Assembly: GCA_005765155.1 (NCBI GenBank)
Contig: VCCP01000002.1
Span: 1,240,001-1,304,000, forward strand
Direction of reading: 5' to 3'
DNA: 64,000 nucleotides
Source of the DNA: Zelopaecilomyces penicillatus
Taxonomy: Eukaryota > Ascomycota > Sordariomycetes > Hypocreales > Pseudodiploosporaceae
The notes beneath the pieces were generated by a model, which was given only the letters and a program-made list of their open reading frames with translations, was not told the origin of the DNA and searched no databases. Positions within the stretch are counted from its first letter, which is position 1. Each line of letters starts with the position of its first letter. This document shows, one piece after another, positions 37,603-50,516 of this stretch. The translations under genes were made by a program, and so were the position numbers.

Positions 37603-40500
37603 ATGGCCCAGGACAGTGATGTGTCTAAGGCGGCGGATAAGGGGAAGGGAAAGGCCGTGGACGATTCCAAGAACGAGAAGCCTGCTTTGAATGGAAAAAA
37701 GGAAGAAGATAAGAAGGATGGTAAGATACTCCATGTCAATCTAAACTCTGGGTCAACTAACTGGAAAAGCAGCCGCGGAGGAAGAACTCAATGAGGAGGA
37801 CCAGCAACTTAAGAGCGAGCTAGACATGATGGTGGAACGCTTGACAGTAAGTAGGAGGCCGGATGCGCAAAAGATGGGAACAACAACCATTAACTATTTG
37901 CAGGAGTCGAACACATCTCTCTACAAGACCGCCCTTGAAGCAATGAAAACGGCTATAAAGACATCGACATCATCAATGACAGCAGTACCGAAGCCGCTCA
38001 AGTTTCTGCGACCGCATTATGACACATTGACTAAATTGTACGAGGATTGGCCAAGTGACGAAAACAAGATTTCACTGGCAGATGTTTTGTCCGTCATAGG
38101 CATGACTTACTCAGACGAGGATCGGCAAGACACACTCAAATATCGCCTGCTAGCCCCGACTTCCGATATTGGGTCCTGGGGACATGAATACGTTAGACAT
38201 CTGGCGTTAGAGATAGGCGAGGTGTATGGAAAGCGCATCACAGCTGATGAGCCTACTAAAGATCTGATCGATCTCGCCCTGGTTTTGGTCCCTAATTTCA
38301 TCAAGAGCAACGCGGAGGCGGACGCCGTTGATCTGATGAGTGAACTGGAAATCATTGAAGAGATACCCAAATTTGTTGACGAGAACACCTACCCCAGAGT
38401 CTGTTTGTATATGGTAAGCATGGTCAACCTGCTTACATATCCTGATAACGAAACCTTTCTACGTACGGCCCACGACATCTATATGGAGCATAAGCAGTTC
38501 ACACAAGCTATGACCCTTGCCATTCGTTTACACGACTTTGACTTGATGCAAGCCGGTTTTGAAAAGGCAGAGGATCCTACCTTGCAGAAGCAACTAGCTT
38601 TCTTAATTGGGCGCCAAAGAATCAACCTGGAGCTACCGGACTCAGCTTTTAAGGATGCGGAGTCTGAGGATTTGTCCGAAACGTACGAGACTCTGTCAAA
38701 CTTGAAGCTCTCAGAGCATTTCAAGTCTTTAGGAAAGGAGCTAAATATGCTCGATCCAAAAACCACTGAGGATATTTACAAAAGCCATCTCGAAAGCAGT
38801 CGTGTAGCCGGCATGACCAATCTTGATTCTGCTAGACACAATCTGGCTGCTGCCTTTGTTAATGCATTTGTTAATGCCGGATTTGGCAACGACAAAATGA
38901 TGCTAGTGGAGGGCGAAAAAGAAGCCTGGGTCTGGAAGACTAAAGCTGATGGAATGATGTCGACCGTCGCTTCCCTCGGCACGCTTTTGCTCTGGGATAT
39001 TGAAAACGGTCTCGACAACATTGACAAGTACACCTATTCTCCTGAACCAGAAATCTCTGCTGGTGCTATGCTGGCCATCGGTATCATGAACTCAGGAGTT
39101 CGGATAGAGTCGGAGCCTTCATTGGCTCTTCTAGGCGATACTGACAAGCTTCACCACTCAAATCCTTTGGTGCGGACGGCGTGTATAATGGGTCTCGGAT
39201 TAGCTTATGCAGGATCCAATAAGGAGGAGGCCCTCGAACTCCTGCTTCCCATCATTGCCGACTCGTCTCAGGACATGCAGATCTCAGCCATGGCTGCCCT
39301 ATCCTGTGGTATCATCTGTATTGGCTCTTCTCATCCTGAAGTTAGTGAGGCTATTGTTACCACATTGATGGACGAAGACCGAAAGAATCAATTGACGGAT
39401 AAATGGACAAGATTTTTGGCTCTTGGTCTTGGCTTGCTCTTTTTCGGGCAGCAAGAGGAGGTGGATGTCATCCTCGAGACTTTGAAGGCTGTGGATCACC
39501 CCATGGCTAAGCCTACCGCTGTCCTGGCAGAAATCTGCGCCTGGGCTGGTACCGGTGCCGTTTTGAAGATTCAGGAGCTCCTGCATATTTGCAACGACCA
39601 TAATGAAGAGTCTGATGATAAGAAGGGTGACGAACTCCTCCAAGCCTACGCTGTCATCGGTATTGCTTTAGTATCCATGGGCGAGGAGGTTGGCCAGGAA
39701 ATGGTGTTACGACAATTCGGGCATCTCATGCACTACGGAGAGGCCAACATCCGAAAAGCCGTGCCTTTGGCCATGGGCTTGATTAGCCCAAGCAACCCAC
39801 AAATGAAGGTCTACGATACACTTTCGAGATATAGTCATGACACCGACCCCGAGGTCGCTATCAATGCCATATTTGCAATGGGTATGCTTGGCGCGGGTAC
39901 CAACAATGCTAGACTGGCACAGCTTTTGAGGCAATTAGCTAGCTATTATCACCGCGACCAGGATGCCCTCTTCATGGTTCGTATCGCTCAAGGTCTTCTA
40001 CACATGGGCAAAGGAACGCTCTCGTTGAACCCCTTCCACTCCGACCGCCAGATTCTGTCGCGTGTGGCTGCCGCTGGCCTGCTAACGACGATGGTTGCCA
40101 TGATTGATGCAAAAGAATTTATTACCTCCAACTCACATTATCTTCTCTATTTCCTGGTCACTGCCATGCACCCACGATTCCTTGTGACTCTCGACGAGAA
40201 CCTGAAGCCACTGAAGGTGAACGTCCGTGTTGGTCAGGCTGTGGATGTTGTTGGGCAGGCTGGCCGGCCCAAGACAATTACAGGCTGGCAAACCCAGAGC
40301 ACACCAGTTCTACTGGGCTATGGTGACCGAGCAGAGCTTGAAGATGAAGAATACATCAGCCTGAGTAGCACACTTGAAGGCTTGGTGATCCTGAAAAAGG
40401 TAAGCACACTATCTCCCTTCTGATCATGACCGCTGTACTCTCTTCTGAGTTTTTATCACTGACGTCGAACCAGAATCCGGAGTGGGAGGCTGGTCAATAG
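37603..40500 (+). CDS. RPN1: 26S proteasome regulatory subunit Rpn1
   Basis: Rpn1 is the large base subunit of the 19S particle; it docks ubiquitin-like shuttle factors (Rad23, Dsk2) and the deubiquitinase Ubp6. Four exons: 37603-37720, 37773-37846, 37904-40399 and 40474-40500, with introns of 52, 57 and 74 nt; 904 aa, the normal family length. The N-terminus is Lys/Glu/Asp-rich. The conserved start of the folded part, EELNEEDQQLKSELDMMVERL-ESNTSLY, is split by an intron. From about residue 400 come the proteasome/cyclosome repeats with small-residue-rich units such as LGLAYAGSNKEEA, MGLISPSNPQ and FAMGMLGAGTNNARL. The last exon codes NPEWEAGQ. It is convergent with the OPT transporter (308 bp). 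Confidence 0.98.
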
Positions 40501-40808
40501 AAGAATGGGGCGTGGAGTTGGTTTGATGACAGGAAATGCGGCTGGTCGAAAGTCAGGGGCAAAGCTACGCTGTATTGTAATCACTTGTAAGTCGAGAGAA
40601 GAGCTACGAAACGCTATGCATTGATAGATGGCCATATCAACCCTAAATTGGGTGCATCTATCTAGACAATCATTAGGATGGGCCTCCCGTATGATGCTTC
40701 TCTATTCAGTTTGCGATTTCCTCCAAATAAATTGAATGTGTAAATGTAAAAGGCACAAATGCCGTGCCCTCGTTTGTATATACCGATATTCTTGTAATTT
40801 TTCTTCCT
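40501..40808. other. Convergent 3' region between RPN1 and the OPT transporter
   Basis: 308 bp between facing stop codons. It is AT-rich near 40720-40800, as expected for 3' UTRs. No other feature. Confidence 0.5.
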
Positions 40809-43800
40809 TTACCAAGTATTGGGCCCAAAATGTTCTCCTTCTTTTACTGATTTGTAGGAGCAAGCCTGCCAGTCACAGCCTTGCTTGTAGACTTCTGTTC
40901 CCCACCATTTGAAATTCTTCATCCAGCCAGGATAGATAAAACCAAAGAAGACAACTACAATGCCGAACGCCAGACCAGAGTCAAGTGCCGCACTCAAAGT
41001 CATGGTATACTTGCCCCACCAGGCGTTAGCACGCCTCTTAATCAAGTAGTTGAAAACATAGCAGACGACGGCCCAAACAGAAAAGTTAAGCCCCGTCGCA
41101 GGAGGGATCCAGGCCATGGCGCCAAAGATGACGGGAAGATTGACCTTGCGAATGATGCTGTGCTTCTTACGCCGGCTATACAGCCACAGGGGGATAGGGA
41201 GAAAGGCGCCAAGAGGGAAACACCACACAAGGGCCCGGTAGATAGCCATTGGGCCGAAAAACTCGCTAGGGCCAACGACACCCCATAGAATGGAGCCATT
41301 AAAGTGCACACGGGCAATGGGGCACGTGAAGCCGTTAAGAGCTTCAGGTGTGCATAGACCCTTGACATTGGCAAACATCCAGTTTAATACGCCGATCTGG
41401 GTGACAGATGATACCAGCGTGGCCACGATCTGGACTAGGAACATGATTCGGGGCGGGATCTTCATGTAATGGCCGAGCTTGAGATCAGACGCAAACTTGA
41501 TCCCCTGCGCAGAGGATATGTAGCCATACGTGACGAAAACCATGTTTGCAATGGGCCGGCCTGGAAATACGACGCCGCAAATAAGCTGGCAGATCAAATA
41601 AATGCTGCTGTGCTGATTTGTGACTGCCATTATGATGCCGTTTGGTATGAAAAAGATAGCTCCGATTGCGAGGGCAAGCAGTAGACCATACCATGGAAGA
41701 TGAACAGGGTAACTTTGGACGAATTAGCTGAAGTTGCATCGATAGCATTCAAGGGTGCTCTGAAACTTACTATTCCACGATGAAAATGCCAATGGCTGTC
41801 ATGGAGAGAAATGTCATTAGATACCAGCTCACAGGAGCATCCTTGTATCGCTTCATGAGGCGGCTATGTATATCTTCCCGGCTCAGTAGCCCTTCCAAGT
41901 TAGAGGTGGATACGGACAGTCTTGGCATACTATTATTACGGCTATCACTGCTCAGAAGCTCTTCTGGTGAGACCGAAACCTGCTGGTAATCAGACTTCCC
42001 GCCATCTTCCCGCGCCTCTGCCAGAGCCTTCTTCCAGGTGCGCCAGATATCCTGACCATGCCAGCATAAAGTGTGGGTTAGAAGGGCAGCTAATCCGGCG
42101 AATTGCACGCCGTAGCTGAGCATGTAGGTGACAGGCAAAAACACACGGCTATAGCTAGAATATGCCTCCTTATCGAAGAGGAAATCTGACGTCAGAATCT
42201 TGCTAACATCATACACTTTCCCCGTATTGTCAAAGACAGCTGCAGAAAGCATCGGCATGTAGGAAGCGAAGAGGACATTCGAATAGTAGAATATGGGTGC
42301 AATAATCCACATTACAATAGCGAGACCACCAATGACATTCATTGCGGCCCAAAATGGCACCAGAAGAGGAGAGCCGACGTAGGTTATCTGGGCCCAGTCA
42401 AATGTCAAGGGAAAGAGGCCAAGCCCAGAAGACACACCGAACAAGTTTGCAAGAACGACGCTTTTTGGAGCAAACCATGTAATGACGTTGAAATAGCTCA
42501 ACGCAGGCATCAAAAGGCCAGGAAGAAAGTAAAAGGCAAAAGCACAGGACCAAACGATGTAGAAGAAGTTCCATCGACTGATGGTCCAGCCATTTGCAGG
42601 CTTGTTTTCCTGCTTGTGCAAGGTTGAAAACATTGCTGCAGACATGAGCGTACCAGGCCAAACCATGCCACTGGGTCGGACCAAAAAACGACGTGCCATA
42701 CCGGCAAAGCCATATCCTAAGATTTGAGTCGATATGGTGAGAAGCAACTGATAGGCTATGGGAGCACTTTGATTGTAGAATTTTGTTTGTTCCACAATAA
42801 CATCCGTTGCAAAGGCAAATCCAAAGGCTACATTACTGCTGACATAGACGCAAGTATGTTCCTTTTCATTCCATCTGCCCTGTCCCAACCAGAGCCGCCA
42901 TGACCGGAAACTGGATGTGGGATATCTTGGGTCGCTGCCTTCCATCCCAAAAGTCGTCCTCACACCATCCGTAAACTCTTCCTCTGGGTCATCGGATCGC
43001 TTTAGTGAGTAATCCCATAAGTGGCCTAGGGGGTGGACAAGGAGCAAAGCAATAACAGGCGTGATGGCAACGCTGGGGTATCTCAAAGAAAAGAACAGGT
43101 TTGTAGAAGAGCCGAGAATTGAGAACAGAACTGAGAGGCACCACATGCGTGGAGTATTTATAGAAAGCGTCGTGTTATCAATGGGAGAGACAGAGGCTCG
43201 AACAGCCTCATTGGGCGAGTTTTCGTCGGCTTCATGGTCAGATATATCGGTAGAGTCGTCGTCCAGCAATGGCCCATCTTCCGAACCAGTATCGTCACTC
43301 TTGTCGTTATCGATCATTTCGCTCGGAAATGGCACATCTGCTAGGCTGAGACGGCTCTCAATGCCCGAGACTAGGACCGCGCCATCCAGGTCCTCAGACT
43401 TGCGGGAAGCTTCCCTCGAGGTTGTTAATGATTTTGAACTTTGGCTCTTCCTGCTGGTTCGGCGGACTTGACGAAGAGGATGGCCGCCATCGCTTTCGGA
43501 ATCACTGGCAGTGGGAGAGGCATTGCCAGTGGGGGTTGCGGCAGCGGAACCGTACGGCGAGCTGTCGAGTCGATTGCCTGCCGCGGAGAAGAGGAACGGG
43601 GTCTTCTTAGAAGCCATTGCTGCTTCGTCGGCTCCGAGTTTCGACTGAACAGCAAGAGCAGTGCCAGCTATCGCCTTGTCAGGCTTGGGAGAAGCGTGGA
43701 CATGCTGGATAAAGGAGGTTGAGTCCAGCGCAGCGACGGCTGAGGCAGACGTCTCTAATGCCGGAGGATTAACAGGAGGAGGAGGAAGACGAGGAGGAGG

Positions 43801-44019
43801 ACTCGAACGCGGGCTCGGTCTTGGGCTCGGATACGAGATCAACTCTGGTGAGGATTCGGAATCTGTGGATCGGACTGTGGATGACGAAGCGGATGCTGCT
43901 AGGGTTCGGAGAGCAACGCCATGCTGCAGATGGGAGTCATGCACCCTTGTCTCGGCCGACGACCATGTGGTGGTGGTGGTGGTGGTTGTTGGGTTGGCCG
44001 TGATGGTGCGCCGGCCCAT
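40809..44019 (-). CDS. OPT-family oligopeptide transporter with long N-terminal extension
   Basis: OPT proteins are proton-coupled plasma-membrane importers of small peptides, glutathione or metal chelates. Exon 1 is 41771-44019, intron 41713-41770 (GTAAGT...CCAAAG), exon 2 40809-41712; the product is 1050 aa. Residues 1-290 are Ser/Pro/Thr-rich with a Thr run coded by GGT repeats on the opposite strand and an acidic DDDSTDISDHEADE stretch; this cytosolic tail is long for the family. After WCLSVLFSILGSSTNLFFSLRYPS the protein has about 12 to 14 hydrophobic segments. It includes the OPT-typical WNEKEHTCVYV, the QILGYGFAG helix, YYPVHLPWYGLLLALA across the splice and IPPATGLNF near the end. Substrate cannot be told from sequence. 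Confidence 0.95.
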
Positions 44020-45474
44020 GGCGGGGCTTTTTTTTTCGGTTTCGCGGCGGGAGGGGCGGCAGTACAGACGGCCCGCCGAGACTGGATGATTACTGTAGTA
44101 TCAGCCAGAGATGATCTAAAGAGAGTGCAATTGGCATTGGTTCAATGGATACCATAGGTTCTATGACGGTGGCGGAAGTGGAGGGAGCTCGGCAAGCGGA
44201 CGCCTAGCACTGGCTCAATCGATCAATGGGATGGGGATGGGGATGGATGGATGGATCAGAGATTCCGGGCGATCACAGTGGTCACAGCGGACGCGCCGCG
44301 CCCTGTGCAGCGGACGGCTGCAGTGCAACTCGCTTGTCGCAGCCTCATCTCATAGTTCACTATGGCCCTCCACTATTATCGACCACATTTTGGGTGTACC
44401 ACTGAAACCTGTAGGCTGACTGACAATGTACTAATAATGACCCTGGCATGTCAAGAAAAAGACTCAAATAATTACATCTGTATCCTATAATATTCTTGTG
44501 CTGCAGTTGGTGCGGCGTGTGACTCAGACGGGCATGAAAATGCTCTCTTTTCTGGGGAAACCTGGCCTCGTCCATCACTGCTTGGCCCCCCAAGGGATAG
44601 GATAATAGAGGGAGCCTCAGGGGATTGGAGGAGGGGACTGGTCACAAAAAGGCTCGCAGAAACACACACAACCTTGTATGGAGAGGATAGATCTACCTGC
44701 TGTGGAGAGACGGTCGAGGACAAGGGGGGCTGGGCCAGCTGATCAATCACAAGAGTAGAGGACCACAATATTCTTTCTCCCTTGTGCAGTTGGCACGCCA
44801 AAGCTGCCCATTCTGGCGGCTGTTGCTTCTTTCGGAGAGGAGAAAGAGTTGGAGGGTCAATGTCACGCAGCATCTGATTAGATAGATGACTGCTCCCAGC
44901 TAATGCACGAGGGCCAAAGCTGCAAGGGTTTCCAAGGATTATGTATGGTACTGCATGTTCAATATTCATACACCTACAGCCAGTCTAGGTCACGCAAAGA
45001 GTCGAGCTGTGTTCCCCGGTTAGTCATATTTGCAGCTGGTGGCTTTGGCAAACTGAAGAGAGAAGCCAATAATACAGATTCATGCTGTGCGCAGGTATCA
45101 AGTCTTTTTACATGTTTGCCTTAGTGTAATTATCCCAGGTACTTTGTTAGAACTCGGCGATAATGCACCAGGACGATCCATCTTTTCCAGGCATCAAGTT
45201 CGCACACAGAGCATTAGGGTGTCTCCACCTGAGGCCGGCTTTGGCTGGCTGGCTCCCTTGACTTCATCCATGTTTAGCAAGGCGCGCGATTTTTTTTTTT
45301 CGACATCTGCACGATTATCTAATTAATTACTCCGTTCCGAGTATCACAGGGTTGTGTCGCTGACAGGACCCATGTTGGCTGCCCAAACACACCCAAGGTC
45401 AACTGTCAAAGTTGGTTTAGAGACATCAACCATCAAATCAGCATCCAACGCACCAATACCCAACCAAGGTCACA
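44020..45474. other. Divergent intergenic region, OPT transporter / formyl-THF ligase
   Basis: 1.45 kb with the OPT leader on the left, a GGATG-type microsatellite at about 44228-44256, a T-run at 45291-45300 and the ligase leader on the right. No coding frame with recognisable motifs. An ATG at 45372 lies in the ligase leader (see findings). Confidence 0.5.
44228..44256 (+). repeat. GGATGG/GGAT microsatellite
   Basis: Short tandem GGGATGG and GGAT units on the plus strand, in non-coding DNA upstream of the OPT gene. Confidence 0.6.
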
Positions 45475-46283
45475 ATGGCAGTCCCATTGGCCGGTGCCAA
45501 GCAGCAGCTACGGAGCCTCATGAAACGGAAGCTATCCAGCATCTCTCACGACTCGGTTCTCGCCCAAAGTATGGCGGCCAGCCACTTTTGTTTAATCCCA
45601 GTTCTTCATTTACTGACCCACTCACGACAACAGGTCGCGCTATATTCGACACTCTGCAGAACTTTAGGCCGTACAGAGAGGCAACCTGTGTCAGCATATA
45701 CCTGGCTATGCCGACTGGGGAGGTTCAAACCGATGCTATTGTTCGCCACGCTTTGCAGTCGGGCAAGAAGGTCTACATACCTTACTTGCACAAGTCACCT
45801 CTAGAAACTCCTGGAACCCCAGCAAGGGTCATGGATATGGTTTTGATCAAGAACATTCAAGATTACGAGAGTTTGCAGCCCGATGGTTGGGGAATACCCA
45901 GCATAGACCCGGCTACTGTTCACGAACGGCAACGCATTCTTGGAGGACCTGATGCCCACCGATCAGACTCATCACTTCTTCATCTTATGCTAGTGCCCGG
46001 TGTTGCCTTTGATCTTGATGCGCATGGTGCTGTCAGAAGGCTCGGTCATGGCAAGGGCTTCTACGACTTCTTCCTCAACAGATATCTAGCCAAAGCAGAG
46101 TCAATGCCTGCTAGCGACAGCAGTACATTCAAGTATTACGGTTTGGCTCTCTCAGAACAGCTGCTTAGTGCAACATCTGGTGAGCAGATACCAATGGGAC
46201 CCTACGATCGCGCGCTTCATGGCCTGGTCCTTGGGGATGGCACAATAAAGGAGTCTCCGGATGCCAGTAGCGCCAGGGTATAG
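45475..46283 (+). CDS. FAU1: 5-formyltetrahydrofolate cyclo-ligase (MTHFS)
   Basis: This enzyme converts 5-formyl-THF to 5,10-methenyl-THF with ATP, returning the storage folate to one-carbon metabolism. Exon 1 is 45475-45568, intron 45569-45633 (GTATGG...CAACAG), exon 2 45634-46283; the product is 247 aa. The N-terminal helix AKQQLRSLMKRKLSSIS gives the family's basic start. YLAMPTGEVQTDAIV, the substrate-binding WGIPSI, and LVPGVAFDLDAHGAVRRLGHGKGFYD with the glycine-rich GHGKGFYD ATP/phosphate loop confirm the family. The intron has no in-frame stop relative to exon 2, so an unspliced transcript would read from an upstream ATG at 45372 into the catalytic part. Confidence 0.95.
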
Positions 46284-47241
46284 GTCCACAGCAAGCCAGT
46301 TCACAATTCCATGGACAGGAGTCACAGGATTTTTATCTGCTTCCTTATGCGTGTCAACACGTAGTCTTGGACTATTCAAAGGCGCAAGACCGCTGGTGAA
46401 ATAATGCCTATGCGCTTGATCTACAAACCAGCCCGCCCCCGAGTTTTGTCACCTCACCTTTGTGCCGTGTATTGCTATGACGCATTATAGGACCTGCAGT
46501 GGGGTTATATGAGGCACCGTGGAACTGGGAGGCGTGGTTGGCCAATGAGCTTCCAGAGCTCACCAAAATAGCATCCATCTAAGAGCCAACCAACAGACAG
46601 ACCAACAAAGAAAATCTGAGCACAGAACATGCTTTTCGGCAGGTACAAACCTGACATGTGCAACTACTTGTTCAGGTCTACATCCGTCAAATCGCAACGG
46701 AATAGAAAGATGGGACGATTAGGAAGGGATGAAGTTGTTGTTGTTGCTGTTGCTATTGCTGTTATTAGTGTTGTAGTTGCCCACATGCTAGGCACTAGAG
46801 AGTAAGTAGATGCCTGGGAGGCTGTAGCGCGGAAACGGAAAAACTCACAGCCAGTTCCTCTTGATTGCCCCGCCAAGCTCGGCCGCCCCATGCCACCACC
46901 ACCCGCCAAAGACAAAGTGGGCTTTGTCTTTTACTTGTTGGAGGCATCGCAGCTTTTACCTTCATTAACCAGACAAGACTCTCCGCCTTCCTTGTCGCCT
47001 TGGAGCCGGTTAGTAGTTTTGCGCGCTCCGTTCTCCGAGGTCTTCTGCTGATAACTCTCGACTGTCGCCCGCAGAGCTTCCCAACGCTCTTACCCCAGAC
47101 TTGCCCGCCCCTGAGACGTCGTCGACTGTCCCAGAGGCCCATGAGCGCTGCCCGCTCCGCTGTTCGCGCTGAAGCCCGCACGTAATAGCCCTTATATCTG
47201 CTCACTAGGTTTACTTCCACAACCATCACCAATAGCCCGAC
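46284..47241. other. Intergenic region upstream of the importin gene
   Basis: About 960 bp. It holds a GTTGTTGTTGCTGTT-type trinucleotide repeat near 46734-46770 and the importin leader. Open frames between 46795 and 47232 on both strands begin at non-ATG codons or have Arg/Ser-rich composition without motifs, so they are not called. Confidence 0.5.
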
Positions 47242-50200
47242 ATGGCCACAAACGGCACGCAGGAGGCGTTTGCGCCGTCGGACGTGTTGGGAGCGGTCAT
47301 GACGATGAGGAGTGGGGAGCAGGAGTCAAAAACGAAGGCCCACGAATACCTAGAAAGGTTCCAGAAATCAGTGCGTAACACTCGCTCGACTTCTATCACT
47401 GGGCCATATGACGCTGACAAGATGTGGCTACAGAAGGGCTCGTGGAGTACCATTATTGGCATATTGCAATCCAAGGCCGAGCCTGAGGCGACGCTGTTTG
47501 CTGCCATCACCCTTCGTGGCAAGGTTGTCTATATTGGATCCTCCTCCTACTGCCTTTGTACACTAACATCCCTCAGATCACTTATGATCTTGCCACGCAA
47601 GTCCCTTCGAACGAGCTTCCCGCCCTCCGAAACCAAATCCTGCTGCTCCTCAAGCATTTCGCAGCTGGTCCCAAACCCATCCGAGTCCAGCTGTGCGTAT
47701 GTTTGGCCATCCTTGCCATTCAAATGAAGGACTGGAACGATGTTCTTCCCTCAGTAGTTCAGTCTCTCAGCGACAGCCCTGAGAGCCACGCCTGTATTCT
47801 CGATTTTCTGCGAGTTCTCCCGGAAGAAGTGACTGAAGGTCGCAAAATTACCTTGTCTGTATGTGGATCGCGCAACTTACTCGACGCGGCATTTTACCCC
47901 ATCGACCTCGTTTCGACCGTTCGGTAGTCAGCGCGCAAGAGCATGTCTAATTGTTGGAAATAGGAAGAAGACCTTGCGGCGCGGACGCAAGCATTGTTGG
48001 GAGACAATGCGGATCAAGTCATACAACTCCTCATCAACTACGCCCAATCATCACGTAAGTTGAAAACTCATATACAACTTGTATCTAGCACCAAAAGTTC
48101 GCTTCCACTAACTGGAATTTTCAGCTGCCGCCTCCCAGAACCCTTTGCTGATGGAGTGTATCACATCGTGGTTGAGAGAGGTCCCCGTTGCCACAGTCGC
48201 CAATTCTCCCCTTCTCGACATCATCTTCAACGGTGTAGCCAGTGATGGATGCAGCCAGGAAGCTTCGGAGTGTCTCTGCACAATGCTGAAGGAAACTTCT
48301 GACGTCGATGAGAGCCAAGATGTTATCCAAATTCTCTTTCCCCGTATCCTTGCTCTCACCCCACGAATCGCTGTGGCTGTCTCTGAGGAAGATGTTGAGA
48401 CGCTCAAGGCACTTACAAGGGTTCTCTCTACAGCTGCTGAAAGCTGGGTCGTTGCTATTGCACGACAGCCAGGCCATTTTAGGCCATTGGTGGATGCAGT
48501 CCTTGAATGTGCCGCAAGAGACAAAGACCGGGATGTTATTGAGCACACGTTCAGTTTCTGGTACGAGTTAAAGCAATATCTCGTCTTGGAAAGATACATT
48601 CAAGGCAGACTAGAGCTGGTCGACATCTACTCCAAACTTGTTGATATTTTACTGGCACACTTGAAATATCCCATGTCTGACTCTGGCAGTGATGATTTGT
48701 TTGATGGGGATCGTGAGCAGGAGGAAAAATTCCGGGAGTTTCGGCATCAGATGGGCGACACTCTGAAGGATTCCTGCGAGGTAATGGGCGTGACAGATTG
48801 CTTGACCAAAGTGCTGCGAGCAATCCAGCTGTGGACGCAAAAACATGCAAGCCAAGTTACGGCATCATCAGTGCCCAACTGGCAGGAGCTGGAAGCGCCA
48901 CTATTCGCTATGCGAGCGCTTGGCCGCATGGTGGACAAGAACGAGGATATTGTGCTACCTCAACTGATGCCCCTTTTGGTGCAAATGCCAAGCCACGAAA
49001 AGTTGCGGTTTGCCACCATTATGGTTCTGGGACGCTACACCGAATGGACCGCAGCTCACCCAGAATATCTCGAACCTCAGTTTAACTATATTGTCAATTC
49101 CTTCCAGGCAGATTCGCGGGAAATTATCAGGGCGTCTGCTCTGTCGCTCAAGTATTTCTGCACCGACTGCAAGCATCTTCTCAGTGGACAGGTATTGCAG
49201 TTGCAAACCTTTTATGACCAAGTTCTCGATAAGCTTCCGGATCTGAGCAAAGAAGAAGTTACTGAAGGTGTCGCCAACGTGGTTGCCGTTCAGCCTACAA
49301 CAGAAGTATACCGACTGCTCAAGACCTATTGTGATCCTCTTATTCAACGTTTGATGTCCAGGGCGAATGAGGCTACTACTGAAGAGGGTAAACTAGCAGT
49401 AGCAGGTAAGCGCAGCAACATTTCTTTCTGGGTTATGCAATAGTAAAAAAGCGCCATTGCTGACCGTCGTGTACAGATCATCTCCAACTTATCACCATTT
49501 TCGTCCAGCAAGTGATGCCAATAGTCAATCCAGGGGAAGACAATCCCGCGGTCAAGTACTGGCAGGAAGTTTTTCCAATCCTGTCCACTGTTCTGGACAA
49601 TTTCCTGACTTTCACGCCTATTTGTGAAAGGATTTGCAGATGCTGGAGGAACATGGTGATTTCATATCGCACCGCCATGTCGCCAATGCTTGCAGAAATG
49701 GCAAACAAGCTCGCTGGCGGCTTTAACGCCTCGAGAGAAGGCTGCTTTCTCTGGGTGACTTCTGCCATTCTGCGAGAATTTTCTGAGGCCCGAGAGCACG
49801 TTGACCAGGCCACTACAGACAATATCTACAGCTTTTTCGAGGCACAGACAACAACTTTCTTGAGGGTTATGACAGAGCTGCAGCCAAAAGAACTCCCCGA
49901 CGTGATTGATGACTTCTTCCGTCTCTTGATAGATGCGCTGCTCTATTACCCACAGAAGCTCATCCCATCACAACTTCTCGGTCCAATTTTCAAGGCCTCT
50001 ATCTATGCCTTGACTCTCGAGCAGCGAGATCCCTTATCTTCAACACTTCATTTCCTGCGGGACCTACTCTCTTATGGAGGCAACAACCCCGCTAGCAGCG
50101 AGGGCCTGCCAGAGTCGACAGCTGCAGATATTCGAGCCGTTGTCAAGAACCTCCTTTTAAGCCATGGCGAGGATCTCGTCAAGCAGGTCATGGCTGGAAT

Positions 50201-50516
50201 GATGATTACGTTCCCACGAGACTGCTTTGCTGACGGGAGTGGAGTGTTGCTGGGTCTTTTTGAACTGTTGCCCATGCCGACAACCGAGTGGGTTTCGCGG
50301 ACGATCCACCTGCTGCCCCAAGGTAGCGTTTCTCCAGAGGAGGCAAATAGATTGATGTCCAAGATCAAGGAGAAGCTACAGGCCAACGAAGCTGGCGGAT
50401 TGAGACATGTGAGGGCACTTCTGCAGGACTTTACAAATACCTACCGTCGGCGAAACGTGGCTCCTCGAGACGGACTTGGGCAGCTCGAAGCCACCCGGTT
50501 CCAATTCTCTGGTTGA
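47242..50516 (+). CDS. MTR10: Nuclear import receptor of the Mtr10/transportin-3 type
   Basis: Mtr10/TNPO3 importins carry SR-like mRNA-binding proteins into the nucleus and act in tRNA traffic. Six exons, 47242-47370, 47434-47523, 47577-47858, 47964-48054, 48125-49405 and 49477-50516, give 970 aa, close to the family norm. The N-terminal HEAT repeats show the importin-beta pattern in VLGAVMTMRSGEQESKTKAHEYLERFQKS, FAAITLRGK-ITYDL and LLLLKHFAAGPKPIRVQLCVCLAILAIQM. The C-terminal part contains VQQVMPIVNPGEDNPAV and ends FQFSG. The second intron (47524-47576) begins GTTGTC, a weak donor, but the CACTAACATCCCTCAG branch and acceptor and the preserved frame support it. Confidence 0.95.

Noticed and set aside
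46795..47232. Open frames on both strands upstream of the importin gene
   Set aside because: The plus-strand frame starts at TTG; both are Arg/Ser-rich and match nothing known. More likely leader DNA.
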